A stretch of DNA of 64,000 bases from SP197 sp965242595 (GTDB taxonomy: Bacteria > Pseudomonadota > Alphaproteobacteria > SP197): positions 2,046,001 to 2,110,000 of the forward strand of contig OZ251464.1 in assembly GCA_965242595.1 (NCBI GenBank). The letters are read 5' to 3'. The translations under genes and the position numbers were made by a program. Positions 25,879 to 34,337 of the stretch are shown here, piece by piece; position 1 is the first letter of the stretch; each line of letters starts with the position of its first letter. The notes beneath the pieces are model-generated. The model searched no databases. It was not told the origin of the DNA and saw only the letters and a program-made list of their open reading frames with translations.

Positions 25879-26628
25879 ATGACGGTTTTGGGGACGGCTT
25901 TGGGTGAGGATTTTCCGGCCCGGCAGTGGGTGTGCGTGGTGTGCGGCTACAACATGATCGGCACCATGCCGGAGGTGTGCCCGTTCTGCGGTGTCAGCCA
26001 CGACCATTTCGTGGACTGGGAGGCGTGCGAGCGGGACTGGCGGGTGGAGGCGCAGCCGGTGGCCGATGGCATCGCGCGGCTGCAATCCGTGCCGCGGCTG
26101 GGGATCGAGCATGCCGCCTATCGCATCGAGAGCGACGCGGGGGCTCTCTGGATCGATTGCCCCAGCGCCTTCAACCGCGCCCTGGAACCGGTGGAGCATA
26201 TCTATTTCACCCATCTCGATTTCATGGGCGCCTCGAACCAGTATCGCGCCCTGTGGCGGGCGCAGGTGCATCTCCACGCCGCCGACATGGCGGACCCGCT
26301 GGCCGCGTCGTTTCCGGTGGACGACGCCTTCACGGGCGATTTCGCAGCCCATGGCATCGAGGCCTTCCATATCGGCGGCCATACGCCGGGCTGGACCGCC
26401 TATCGGCGCGGGGATGTGCTGTTCGCCTGCGACTATGCCTTTTCGACCGACGACGACATGAAGCTGAACCCCTATGGCGAGCGGGAGGCGACCGTGGCCG
26501 GTGGCCGGCGGTTGCTGGAGGTCGCCCGCGAACTGCGTCCGCGGCTGGTGGCCGGCTGGAACTATGTCTGCGAGGGCGGCGCCTGGGTCGCTCGGTTCGA
26601 GGGCGCGCTGGCGCGGGCGGCGGGGTGA
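25879..26628 (+). CDS. Rubredoxin-like plus metallo-beta-lactamase-fold protein
   Basis: The 249-residue protein has an N-terminal rubredoxin-like zinc/iron ribbon (CVVCGY then CPFCG, residues about 17-38), followed by a metallo-beta-lactamase-like domain. The usual HxHxDH is reduced to THLDF; later ligand regions IGGHTPGW and ACDYAF remain. Related proteins act in electron transfer to oxygen or as hydrolases, but the degraded metal site makes activity uncertain. The gene starts 80 bases after the broken oxidoreductase. A copy of its last 120 bases sits at 28126-28247. Confidence 0.8.
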   Translation: MTVLGTALGEDFPARQWVCVVCGYNMIGTMPEVCPFCGVSHDHFVDWEACERDWRVEAQPVADGIARLQSVPRLGIEHAAYRIESDAGALWIDCPSAFNRALEPVEHIYFTHLDFMGASNQYRALWRAQVHLHAADMADPLAASFPVDDAFTGDFAAHGIEAFHIGGHTPGWTAYRRGDVLFACDYAFSTDDDMKLNPYGEREATVAGGRRLLEVARELRPRLVAGWNYVCEGGAWVARFEGALARAAG

Positions 26629-26660
26629 GGCGGGGCCTCACTCACCTTTTTTCATGGAGA

Positions 26661-27740
26661 TTATGGGTCAGACTCGACAAGTCCGTAAGACATAAAGATT
26701 GAAAGTCCATCGTGACTGTCAATGTCTGTTAGGCCAAGTGTTCCAAAGACAATAATGGAACTGTTTCTTTCAGCTTCAAAGTCTGTATGATCAACCTGTA
26801 TAACTTGTCCATTGTAAGTTCCACTTGCACCGCCAGATATACTCCCACCGGCCCAATTTCCGGTCTCTATGCGGACCTGTTCCCTATCGAGGGTGAAAGT
26901 TCCCAAGTTGTGATTGGGCCGCTCTCCACTCTGATCCGGCAGCAAGTCGATATTGTCAACAGTTCCATCGACAAACCACTTTACCCCGTCAGAAAGGTCA
27001 GCGTTCAGCTCCATAACAACGTCACCCGTAGCCTTTCCGTATTGCAGATTGTTGGTTCGATCCCACACATAACCACCTTGGGTGGGAGCTACGGCAAGAA
27101 GCTCGTCATGGAATCTATCGCCTGGATAGCTAAAAGTCATAGATTCATAGCTACCTCCAAGATGCCCGTAGAACTGCGGATAATCGGCGAAATTATAGAA
27201 AGCACCATTTCCAAGTATCCCATCGTCTTCAACAAAAACCCCTACATTCCTACGCACAATATCTATCCACCAACCATGCGATACATGGTGGGATTGATAG
27301 CCAAACCAGGTGTGATATACTTCCAACAGGTATTTATTGTCGTTGATAAACACCTGACAATTTCTTGTTCCATGGGCTATGTTCTGGCAGCTCTCGTCAT
27401 AATACGGAACGGGGATAAGTGTCATTTCCCGTTCCGAGCCACCAGGATTATAGTCGATAAGATAGAAACTTAAATTGCCAGAGTCACGATTCCATGTCAC
27501 TCTAACGTCACCATCATTAGACTGATAAATGGAGCCGAAACGGGCATCAGATAATGCTGCGGATCTTGCAGCCTCGCCAAGGGATCCAGGAGTATGACGG
27601 AAAGATGGGGTTTCTACATAGGAGCCAATTTCCTTTGTTGGAGGATCTTGTGGTATAGTGGTCATGGAAACAGGATCGCTGCCGCCACCTCCACAAGCCG
27701 TCACAACGAACAACATCGCTACAATCGCCAGAATTCGCAT
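26661..27740 (-). CDS. Putative lipoprotein, 359 aa, in AT-rich island
   Basis: The protein begins MRILAIVAMLFVVTACGGGG; the lipobox VTAC with Cys16 marks it as lipidated at the membrane. The rest is polar and aromatic-rich (HTWFGYQSHHVSHGWW, PQFYGHLGGSYES), with beta-strand character and a glycine-rich segment near residues 305-320 (GGSISGGASG). The last part resembles transferrin-binding-protein-like or heme-binding beta-barrel lipoproteins in style, but no family is recognised firmly. The DNA is much more AT-rich than both neighbours. A 62-residue gene lies just upstream with five bases between. Confidence 0.75.
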   Translation of the reverse strand: MRILAIVAMLFVVTACGGGGSDPVSMTTIPQDPPTKEIGSYVETPSFRHTPGSLGEAARSAALSDARFGSIYQSNDGDVRVTWNRDSGNLSFYLIDYNPGGSEREMTLIPVPYYDESCQNIAHGTRNCQVFINDNKYLLEVYHTWFGYQSHHVSHGWWIDIVRRNVGVFVEDDGILGNGAFYNFADYPQFYGHLGGSYESMTFSYPGDRFHDELLAVAPTQGGYVWDRTNNLQYGKATGDVVMELNADLSDGVKWFVDGTVDNIDLLPDQSGERPNHNLGTFTLDREQVRIETGNWAGGSISGGASGTYNGQVIQVDHTDFEAERNSSIIVFGTLGLTDIDSHDGLSIFMSYGLVESDP

Positions 27741-27745
27741 ATCAG

Positions 27746-27934
27746 TCAGCCCCCTTCAGGACCATATTCTGCCAGCTTTTCATTCACTTGCTCCAGTGCT
27801 TCATAAGCCAGACAGCCGTCCGGTTGGCTTCCATTCTTGGCATATATGGGAATTTGTGCCAAGTACCTTTTCTCTGTGGCAGGAATTTGACCTTCAGACT
27901 TGGCAAGGTAGGGAATCTGCCCATGGTCGGTCAA
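27746..27934 (-). CDS. Small hypothetical protein, possibly truncated
   Basis: The frame gives 62 residues (MTDHGQIPYLAK... LAEYGPEGG) and ends five bases before the lipoprotein start, so the two are probably one unit. Composition matches the AT-rich island. At about 27957 the sequence switches abruptly to a GMC-oxidoreductase fragment, so the true N-terminus may have been lost at that junction. No family is recognised. Confidence 0.45.
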   Translation of the reverse strand: MTDHGQIPYLAKSEGQIPATEKRYLAQIPIYAKNGSQPDGCLAYEALEQVNEKLAEYGPEGG

Positions 27935-27956
27935 CCGTATTATCTCCTTTCTTATC

Positions 27957-28123
27957 GCGCCTGTCCGGCGAGGCGGTCGTCCTTCGGTAGGGGGGGAGGG
28001 ACAGGATTGCGTCTGCGGCGCGTTCGGCGATGGCCAGGACGCTGGCGTGGGGGTTGCTGTTGACCAGGCTGGGCATGATGGAGGCGGCGGCTATGCGCAG
28101 GGCTTCCAGGCCTATGACGCGAC
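27957..28123 (-). pseudogene. 3' fragment of a GMC oxidoreductase gene
   Basis: The minus-strand reading MPSLVNSNPHASVLAIAERAAD is nearly identical to the C-terminus of the intact enzyme at 40400-42088. DNA identity runs for about 165 bases from cgcctgtccggcgagg. The upstream coding part is gone and is replaced by a piece of the MBL-fold gene in opposite orientation. This is a dead fragment. Confidence 0.85.
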
Positions 28124-28125
28124 AT

Positions 28126-28247
28126 TGCGCCTGCTGGAGGTCGCGCGCGAGCTGCGTCCGCGGCTGGTGGCCGGCTGGAACTATGTCTGCGAGGGGGACG
28201 CCTGGACCGCTCGGTTCGAGCGCGCCCTGGCCCGGGCGGCGGGGTGA
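28126..28247 (+). pseudogene. 3' fragment of the rubredoxin/MBL-fold gene
   Basis: The stretch encodes LLEVARELRPRLVAGW followed by NYVCEG and ends ALARAAG with TGA, almost identical to the last 120 bases of the intact gene at 25879-26628. It joins head to head with the GMC fragment at about 28124, so two unrelated 3' ends were fused by recombination. Confidence 0.85.
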
Positions 28248-28334
28248 AGGCCGCCGCTTAGCGCGACCTGTGCAGGCGAACGAAACGATCGGCAGCTCAT
28301 CCCGCCGGAGCGGCCCGTTTTGTCGTCGGGGAGC

Positions 28335-28385
28335 GCCGGTGGGGCGGCGCCCCTGGCTTAGAAGCGGACCGAGAGGCTCAAGCTG
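28335..28385 (-). pseudogene. Terminal fragment of an autotransporter gene
   Basis: The segment matches 35864-35912, which holds the stop and last codons of the second autotransporter. On the minus strand it reads SLSVRF followed by TAA. Only this tip of a beta-barrel gene remains. It adds a third gene remnant to the 27957-28385 mosaic. Confidence 0.75.
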
Positions 28386-28422
28386 CGGGGTGCGGTCAGC
28401 GGGGCGGCCCCGGCGTCATAAC

Positions 28423-28461
28423 GGGCTCATGCCCCGGTCCGGGGACATAGCCCATGAGCCC
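28423..28461. terminator. Strong inverted repeat, possible terminator or recombination scar
   Basis: gggctcatg (28423-28431) and catgagccc (28453-28461) are perfect complements, and the loop contains a second small palindrome ccccggtccgggg. There is no clear T-run. A shorter hairpin (ccgtgcc...ggcacgg) follows at 28528-28544, near the end of the coiled-coil gene at 28575. Outside these hairpins, 28386-28574 holds nothing recognisable. Confidence 0.4.
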
Positions 28462-28574
28462 CCAAGACCCGATGGAAGCTGGCCGCATTCTGGCCGAACC
28501 CTGGGCGGGCTGCCTGGGTGGGGGGGGCCGTGCCGGCGGCACGGTCTATTGTGGCGATTGGAGGATGACTGGGC

Positions 28575-29084
28575 CTAATCCGCCGCTGCCGGCGCGGCAG
28601 GGAGAGGCTCGGTTCGTTTAAGCAATTCCACAAGCGCCTTCGATGTCTTTTCACCATTGGCTATCAATTCTTTCAAGGCCGTCATGGATTCCTCGTGGGC
28701 TGCCATGGATTCCTTGTGGGCTGCCATGTGGGCTGCCATGGATTCCTTGTGAGCCGCCATGGATTGCTCGTGGGCCGCCATGGATTGCTCGTGAGCCGCC
28801 ATGGATTCCTCGTGGGCTGCCTTATGGGCTGCCATGGATTGCTTGTGGGCCGCCATCGCTTCTTCGTGTCGATCCGTCGCTTCTTTGTGGCGACGTTCAT
28901 CGGCATGAAACATCCTTTCATTAAGTTCGTCGAGGGCATCGGACTTTCTGTTGTTGGAACGGTTCATCGTCCAGATGCCGTAGCCGATAAGGCAGAAGGT
29001 CATAAAGGATATTGTGGTATAGGCAACCGTAACCCACGTCACGATTTCTTGCAGGTTCAGGGAAGCGATTTGGTATGCGTTCAT
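28575..29084 (-). CDS. Membrane-anchored coiled-coil protein with AAH repeats
   Basis: ATG at 29084 gives a 169-residue protein with one transmembrane helix near residues 12-40 (TWVTVAYTTISFMTFCLIG). A long coiled coil follows, built from near-perfect heptads such as MAAHEQS and MAAHKES (about residues 75-135), then an alanine-rich tail. The upstream in-frame ATG is rejected because its extra residues are arginine-rich and lie before the SD-like gagggg. The gene is downstream of the first giant autotransporter on the same strand. A protein with the same plan but a different sequence is at 34816-35358. Function is unknown. Confidence 0.75.
   Translation of the reverse strand: MNAYQIASLNLQEIVTWVTVAYTTISFMTFCLIGYGIWTMNRSNNRKSDALDELNERMFHADERRHKEATDRHEEAMAAHKQSMAAHKAAHEESMAAHEQSMAAHEQSMAAHKESMAAHMAAHKESMAAHEESMTALKELIANGEKTSKALVELLKRTEPLPAAPAAAD
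28680..28860. repeat. 21-bp tandem repeats encoding MAAHEQS-type heptads
   Basis: About eight imperfect 21-base units of the form gccatggattcctcgtgggc-t encode the heptads of the coiled-coil protein. Their similarity invites copy-number change without frameshift, because each unit is seven codons. Confidence 0.8.
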
Positions 29085-29252
29085 GGGATTGCCCCTCGTG
29101 CCAGCGGTGTCACTGGCCCGCTTCCATCGCATAGCTATCGCGCATTGGAATCGATGTCAAGCGCCAACGAACAACGCGCCACCCCGGTGGGGGTGGCGCG
29201 TTGCTCAGGGGGTGTGGGGGCTGCCCTGGGGGTGGCCCCTGCCCCTTGCCTG

Positions 29253-32200
29253 CTAGAAGCGGATGGAGAGGCTCAGGCCGCCTGCCAGTTCGCTGTTGTT
29301 GCCGCCGCCGGTGGTGTAGGCGGCAGAGGCTTGCAGGGTGTGGTTGTTTTCGCCCCAGTTGTGGCCGAGGCCAAGGCCGATGCGGAAGCTGGTGGGTTCG
29401 GCCGATGCCTTGAGCTGGGTTCCTTCGAACATGGCCTCGGTTTCCTCCTGGAACTCGCGCATGGCGTCCAGGGAGGCGGCGATGGTGGTGCCGCCTGCGG
29501 TCCGGGTCTGGGCGGTCACGCCCAGGCGGCCCTTCAGGCTGCTGGCGTCGTCCACCGATACCCGGCGGTCGGCCAGGGCGTCGGTGAAGTCGTCCAGGGA
29601 CACCCTCGACCAGGCAAAGCCGGCGCGGGGGGTCACCGTTACGCCGTTTTCACCCATGGCACCCATGGACATGGGGCGTCCGGCTTCCAGGGCCAGGGCA
29701 TAGCCCGTGCCGCTGGCGTCCTTCTTCAGCACCATGCCGGAGGCCTTGGCGACCTCCACATCGAACCAGGTGGCCGCCGCCTGGGCGTCGATATAGACGG
29801 GGCCGGCCATGGCGGTGCCGGTGACGCCCACGCCCATGCCCGCCAGCTCCACCTTGCCGCCGCTCCGGGTCAGGTCGGCAGAGCCTTTCAGGGCGTGCAC
29901 CGCCATGCCGATGCGGCCGTTTGCGCCGGCTGGCATGTCGACGCCGGCGCGCACGCCGCTGCGGTCGTAGTCGTAGGCCAGGCCGGTCTGGGTGGAGTCT
30001 TCCGCCGTCCAGTCGCCGCGGGCGGTTTCCACGCGTGCCCAGCCGCCGCTGCCGCTGCGGGCCGCGGCCATGCGCTCGTCATAGGAGGGCAGGCCGTTCA
30101 TCGCCAGCAGGACCGAAGGCAGGGCCTCGTAGAGGCGGCAGTCGCCGTTGGCCAGGTCGCAGGCCATGGGCAGCATGGGGGGCTGCTCTGGCTGGCGCTG
30201 GACCGGCTGGGTTTCCGGTTGCGGCTGCATGGGCATCTCCGGGGGCGGCGGCGGGGTGACGCATCTGCCGTCCTCGAAGTTCTGCCCGGCGGCACAGCCG
30301 TCGGGCAGGCGGCCATACATGGCGTTGCCCTCGCGCACCGGCTCGCCGTCGTCGTCCAGGGCCAGCGGCAGATAGCGACCGGTGGTGATGGCGTATTCGC
30401 CCACGGTCTCCACCACCGCATAGGTCACCTGGCCGGTTTCCGCCTCGCCGCCTGCGGGCGGGGTGGTGGTGACGGTGCCGCCGGTGGCGGTGACGATGCC
30501 GCCCTGCACCCGCTCGATGGCACGGTTCACGGCGTTTTTGGTGAGGGCGGTGCCGGTGGCAAAGACCGCCACCCGATACGTCCCGCTGCGGGCCATGATC
30601 GCCGCGTTGGCGCCATTGTCGTTGGTGTTGATGCGCCCGGTTTCGGTGACGGTGACGCTGCCGCCGCCGCTGAGATCCATGGCGGCATCGGCGCCGGTGG
30701 CGCCGCGCACCTGGCCGGCGATCCGGATCACAGAGCGCCCGGGCTCGTTCACCAGCACCGCCGGTCGCCCGGCCCCGGCCACCAGCACGCCGGTTGTGCC
30801 CACGGTCAGGCGCCCGCCGCCCGCCAGGCGCACGGCCGCATCGCTGCCGCCGGTCACCATGCCGTGCACGGTCACGCTCTGCTTGCGGATGTCGTCGCTG
30901 GGGCCGGCCGCGCCCTCGTCCAGCCCGGCATTGGCCACCCAGATGCCGGCGCGGGCGCCGGTGACGGTGGCGCCGGCGGCGACGGTGATGTCGATGGCGC
31001 CGTTGTTGTCGTGGGCGATGGCGTAGTAGGCGCGGATGCCGTCGCCGCGGGAGGCGATGGAACCGCCGTTCATGGCGATGCGGATGTTGCCGGCATGGTA
31101 GCGGGGCAGCAGCAGATTCCGAATCGCGGACCTGTAGCCCGGGCCGAACGCGGCATCGTTCAGCGCGTCGTCCAGCCCGGCCCCGCCGCCCATCGCCAGC
31201 GCCGCCAGCACCGCCCGCTCCGCCTCCGAGAAGCCCTGCCTCAGCAGGTCGCGCAGCAGGGTTCGGACGGCGGCGTCGTCCGTCTGCAGATAGGTCACGA
31301 TGTCGGCGTCGGTCAGGTCGCCCATGCCGGTGGCGCCCGACTTGATGTCATCGAAGACCGATGGCGCGATGGCGAGCTCCTGGTTCCCGAACGCGGCCCG
31401 GAACGCTGCGACGTAGGCGTTGTCGGCGGCGGTGGCGCCGGTGGGCACGACCGCCCGCTGCGCCGCGTTGTTCGCAAACGCGCTCGGCTGGTCGCCCGTC
31501 GCCACCTGCGTCGCCACCTCGCGCCAGGACATGACCTGGGCCTCGATGCCCGCCGCCCCGTCATAGAGGCCGCCGCTGATCGCGCTGGCCGCCAGTGGCT
31601 GGGCGAGGCGAGGCACACCGGCGACGTCCGCCGTAGAGAAGCGGCCGTTGTCGTCCGGGGCGGTCTGGGCCGTGGTTCCGGCCGCGAAACTGCCGGTCCA
31701 GACGATGGCGATCACGGGCTGGTCCGCCGCCGGGCGGGTCACAACCGGATCGGCGACGCTGTGCTGGTCCACCCGGGCATGGACGCCCTTGCGGCCCAGG
31801 ATGGCGCCCTCCTGTTCGATGGTCATCTGGGGGTTGCCTGCGTCGTAGCTCTCCAGCAACTGTGCGAGAATGCCGGCATGGTTCCAGGATATGGCCGTGG
31901 CGCCGGCGGCGATGGCGACGCTGACATCGCCGGTGCCGCGGTTGTCGGCCTGGATGGCCGCCACGCCCGCGCCCTCGGTTTGCAGCGTGCCGCCCATGAT
32001 GGAGACCCTGACGGTGCTGGCAGCGCCCGCCGCGTTCTGGGCGAGGATGGCGGGGTCGTTCCGGCTCAGCACGAGGCCGGCGCGGTTGTCGATGGAAACG
32101 CCGCCGTCACCCAACCTGGAAACGGAGATGGCCCGGTTCGCCGTGATGCCGGCGGCGTTGTCGATGGTGACGTCGGCGCCATAGCTGGAGGAGTCCTCGA

Positions 32201-33509
32201 CATAGATGCCGAACTGCGTCGCCGTGATCGCGCCGCCGGTGGTGGCGATGAAGACGTCGCCTGCCGTGCTTCCCACCTTGCGGACATGGATGCCGTGAGT
32301 CGCCGCCGTGATGGTGGGGCCGCTCTGGGTTTCGGCGTCGGCGGCCGTGCCCCGGATGGTGACAGCGCCCGTGCCCGGGCTTTCCACGCGGATGCCCGCC
32401 TCGGCGCTCGTCTCGATCGTGCCGCCGGTGAGGGTGAGGATGGAAACGCCACCGCCGAGGGCCCTCACGCGGATGCCATGCGACCCCGACTCGATGCGGG
32501 TGCCGGAGAGGGTGACGGCGATAGTGCCGGTGCCGTCGCTTTGCACGTAGGCGCCTGCCTGCCCGGACGCGATCGTGCCGCCGGTGAGGTGGAGGGTGGC
32601 AGCGCCATTGCCGGTGGCCTGCATATCTATGCCTCTTCCGTTCATCGCGTGCATCGCGCTGAGGGCGCCGCCGCTGTTGGTGACGATCATGGCGCCCCCG
32701 CCGTTCGTCCGCACCTGGATGGCGGTTCCGTTTGCCGATGTGAGGTTGCCGCTGTTGGCGACGGTTATGGCGCCCGTGCTGTTCGAGCTGTTTCCTATGC
32801 GGATGGCGCTCGCGGTCGCGTTCACGGCGCCGGTGTTCGTGAGGATCAGGTCGCCCGTGGCGGGGCCGGCGGTGTTGTTGCTTCGGGTAAGTCGGATGCC
32901 TTCCCCGGTCGAGTAGATGGCGGCGGCGGTCGTGAATGTGACCGTGGCGGTGGGGTTGGTCCAGGACCAGATGCCGCTTCCTCTCATTCTGGTGGTCGAG
33001 GTTCCGATGGTGACGGTGTCATGGATATTCACCGTGACCGTGCCGCCGTTGGTGTTGCCCTGCCTCCTCACATTGATGCCGTTGTTGTTGCCGCTGGACT
33101 CCACTATCGCGACGGCGCCCGCGTTGCCGACCGTGAGGGACATGGTGCCCGCAACCGTGGGGGCGGTACCGGAGTCCAGATTGATGCCATGGTTGCCGCC
33201 GGCCGCCGTGACCGTGGTCGCCGCGCCGCCGCCGACGGTAAGCGAGAGGGAGGCGGCGCTGTTGCTCATGGTATGGCGGATGCCGCCCGTCCACGCTTGG
33301 TCGGCGCAGGAGATTGTTCCTGAGTCGGCGGGCGTGGTTGCACCAGTCTGGCATTCATAAGACTGCTGCCCCCACGCCCCCCCCCCCGGCGTCAGCAGCA
33401 GCGCCGCCCCCAACAGCAGGGAGGCGGCCAGGGCGGAAAGGCGTCCGCCGCCAGAAGCTGAACCGGAAGCCACGATCTCGTCGATGCGTGCCAGCGCCGT
33501 CTTCGTCAT
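29253..33509 (-). CDS. Giant type V autotransporter 1
   Basis: The 1418-residue protein has an extended basic N-terminus (MTKTALARIDEI), a hydrophobic signal segment ending LLTPGGGAWGQQ, and a long passenger of repeated beta-helix-like stretches (GNNNGINV, GTAIQV, GHGIRV types). A region ARVETARGDW precedes a C-terminal beta-barrel that ends LSLSIRF with the terminal Phe recognised by BAM. It should be exported to the cell surface. An ggagaggag SD lies eight bases before the ATG at 33509. The paralog at 35886-40079 shares the whole architecture. The segment SRGDGIRAYYA contains an RGD tripeptide, as in the paralog. An 11-G tract lies in codons 41-45. Confidence 0.9.
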   Translation of the reverse strand: MTKTALARIDEIVASGSASGGGRLSALAASLLLGAALLLTPGGGAWGQQSYECQTGATTPADSGTISCADQAWTGGIRHTMSNSAASLSLTVGGGAATTVTAAGGNHGINLDSGTAPTVAGTMSLTVGNAGAVAIVESSGNNNGINVRRQGNTNGGTVTVNIHDTVTIGTSTTRMRGSGIWSWTNPTATVTFTTAAAIYSTGEGIRLTRSNNTAGPATGDLILTNTGAVNATASAIRIGNSSNSTGAITVANSGNLTSANGTAIQVRTNGGGAMIVTNSGGALSAMHAMNGRGIDMQATGNGAATLHLTGGTIASGQAGAYVQSDGTGTIAVTLSGTRIESGSHGIRVRALGGGVSILTLTGGTIETSAEAGIRVESPGTGAVTIRGTAADAETQSGPTITAATHGIHVRKVGSTAGDVFIATTGGAITATQFGIYVEDSSSYGADVTIDNAAGITANRAISVSRLGDGGVSIDNRAGLVLSRNDPAILAQNAAGAASTVRVSIMGGTLQTEGAGVAAIQADNRGTGDVSVAIAAGATAISWNHAGILAQLLESYDAGNPQMTIEQEGAILGRKGVHARVDQHSVADPVVTRPAADQPVIAIVWTGSFAAGTTAQTAPDDNGRFSTADVAGVPRLAQPLAASAISGGLYDGAAGIEAQVMSWREVATQVATGDQPSAFANNAAQRAVVPTGATAADNAYVAAFRAAFGNQELAIAPSVFDDIKSGATGMGDLTDADIVTYLQTDDAAVRTLLRDLLRQGFSEAERAVLAALAMGGGAGLDDALNDAAFGPGYRSAIRNLLLPRYHAGNIRIAMNGGSIASRGDGIRAYYAIAHDNNGAIDITVAAGATVTGARAGIWVANAGLDEGAAGPSDDIRKQSVTVHGMVTGGSDAAVRLAGGGRLTVGTTGVLVAGAGRPAVLVNEPGRSVIRIAGQVRGATGADAAMDLSGGGSVTVTETGRINTNDNGANAAIMARSGTYRVAVFATGTALTKNAVNRAIERVQGGIVTATGGTVTTTPPAGGEAETGQVTYAVVETVGEYAITTGRYLPLALDDDGEPVREGNAMYGRLPDGCAAGQNFEDGRCVTPPPPPEMPMQPQPETQPVQRQPEQPPMLPMACDLANGDCRLYEALPSVLLAMNGLPSYDERMAAARSGSGGWARVETARGDWTAEDSTQTGLAYDYDRSGVRAGVDMPAGANGRIGMAVHALKGSADLTRSGGKVELAGMGVGVTGTAMAGPVYIDAQAAATWFDVEVAKASGMVLKKDASGTGYALALEAGRPMSMGAMGENGVTVTPRAGFAWSRVSLDDFTDALADRRVSVDDASSLKGRLGVTAQTRTAGGTTIAASLDAMREFQEETEAMFEGTQLKASAEPTSFRIGLGLGHNWGENNHTLQASAAYTTGGGNNSELAGGLSLSIRF
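33377..33387. repeat. G11 homopolymer inside autotransporter 1 (codons 41-45)
   Basis: On the coding strand eleven consecutive G residues encode the Gly triplet of LLTPGGGAWG, at the end of the signal peptide. Gain or loss of one base would frameshift the whole protein, a classic contingency-locus arrangement. Confidence 0.85.
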
Positions 33510-33692
33510 CTTGTCGTCTCCTCTCCTTGGCCGCCCTGCAACCCTGCTGCGCCCTCCAGCGTCGGGGGCGCGGTCCGCCTAAATCCGGGGGCAGGGGCAT
33601 ATCCGACGCAACCTGAACCGGACGCCATTACAATACCCCGAAGCCGCCGCTATCAAACCCGAATTCCGACATATTTCGCCCGCCCCTCATTA

Positions 33693-33707
33693 CCCCCCCC
33701 CCCCCCC
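33693..33707. repeat. C15 homopolymer upstream of autotransporter 1
   Basis: Fifteen C residues lie about 185 bases upstream of the autotransporter 1 start and 80 bases after the stop of the nearest DUF1640-like gene. The matching unit in the neighbouring duplication (near 34240) has only a short C run, so the tract has expanded since the duplication. The rest of 33510-33787 shows no gene. Confidence 0.85.
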
Positions 33708-33787
33708 GCGGCGCAACCCCCCTCTGGCAGGGGCGCGGGGCGATGGCGGGGGTGTGGGGGCAAGCGGCGCGAGGGCGCGGCAGGTGG

Positions 33788-34144
33788 CTAGACCAGCAGC
33801 GCCACCACGGTGCCAAAGCCGGTGAGCATGAGGGCGGCAAAGACCAGGGCTATATGCAGCATGTCGGCGCGCAACTTGTCATGATCCGCCTGCAACTTGT
33901 CCAGGCCGGCCTGCAACCTGTCATAGCCCTCCTTCATCTCGGCGCGCAGCCTGTCCAGGTCCACCTGCAACCTGTCCAGGTCAGCTTGCAACCTGTCCTG
34001 GCCTTCCTTGGTGGCGCTGGCGGCGCTGCTTTCGGCCACCGCTTCGCGAATGACGGTCACGGCCGCTTCGGTCTGCTTTTCGTCGAAGCCGGCCGTGCGC
34101 AGGGTCTTGGCGGCGACATAAGTATCGAAGGCGGGGATGGCCAT
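33788..34144 (-). CDS. DUF1640/CCDC90-like coiled-coil membrane protein, copy A
   Basis: The 118-residue protein starts MAIPAFDTYVAAKTL, as DUF1640 proteins do, then EKQTEAAVTVIREAV. A coiled coil built from RLQADLDRLQVD-type units follows, with a C-terminal membrane helix IALVFAALMLTGFG. The family is related to the eukaryotic mitochondrial CCDC90/MCUR1 proteins; bacterial function is unknown. Copy B at 34338-34739 is a tandem duplicate with a longer coiled coil. The longer open frame upstream of the ATG at 34144 lies in duplicated spacer and is rejected. Confidence 0.8.
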   Translation of the reverse strand: MAIPAFDTYVAAKTLRTAGFDEKQTEAAVTVIREAVAESSAASATKEGQDRLQADLDRLQVDLDRLRAEMKEGYDRLQAGLDKLQADHDKLRADMLHIALVFAALMLTGFGTVVALLV

Positions 34145-34337
34145 GCCGGTGTTCTCCTTGTTCTCCTGCGGCGGGGCAAGGACGCCACTACAACACCCCG
34201 AAGCCGCCGCTGTCAAACCCGAATTCCGACATATTTCACCCCCCGCCTCATGCCCCGCGGCGCAACCCCCCTCTGGCAGGGGCGCGGGGGCGACGGCAGG
34301 GGTGTGGGGGCAAGCGGCGCGAGGGCGCGGCGGGTGG

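Noticed and set aside
28050..28247. Small plus-strand open frame ending in an MBL-like tail
   Set aside because: It is a chance fusion across two gene fragments; the first half is antisense of the GMC remnant.
28680..28860. 21-bp repeats as CRISPR or iteron origin
   Set aside because: They encode heptads of a coiled coil in frame; no replication gene is near.
28695..33323. 1542-codon plus-strand open frame opposite autotransporter 1
   Set aside because: It mirrors the autotransporter coding strand, has no start or SD logic, and its composition (Gly/Ala/His/Arg) is typical of antisense frames.
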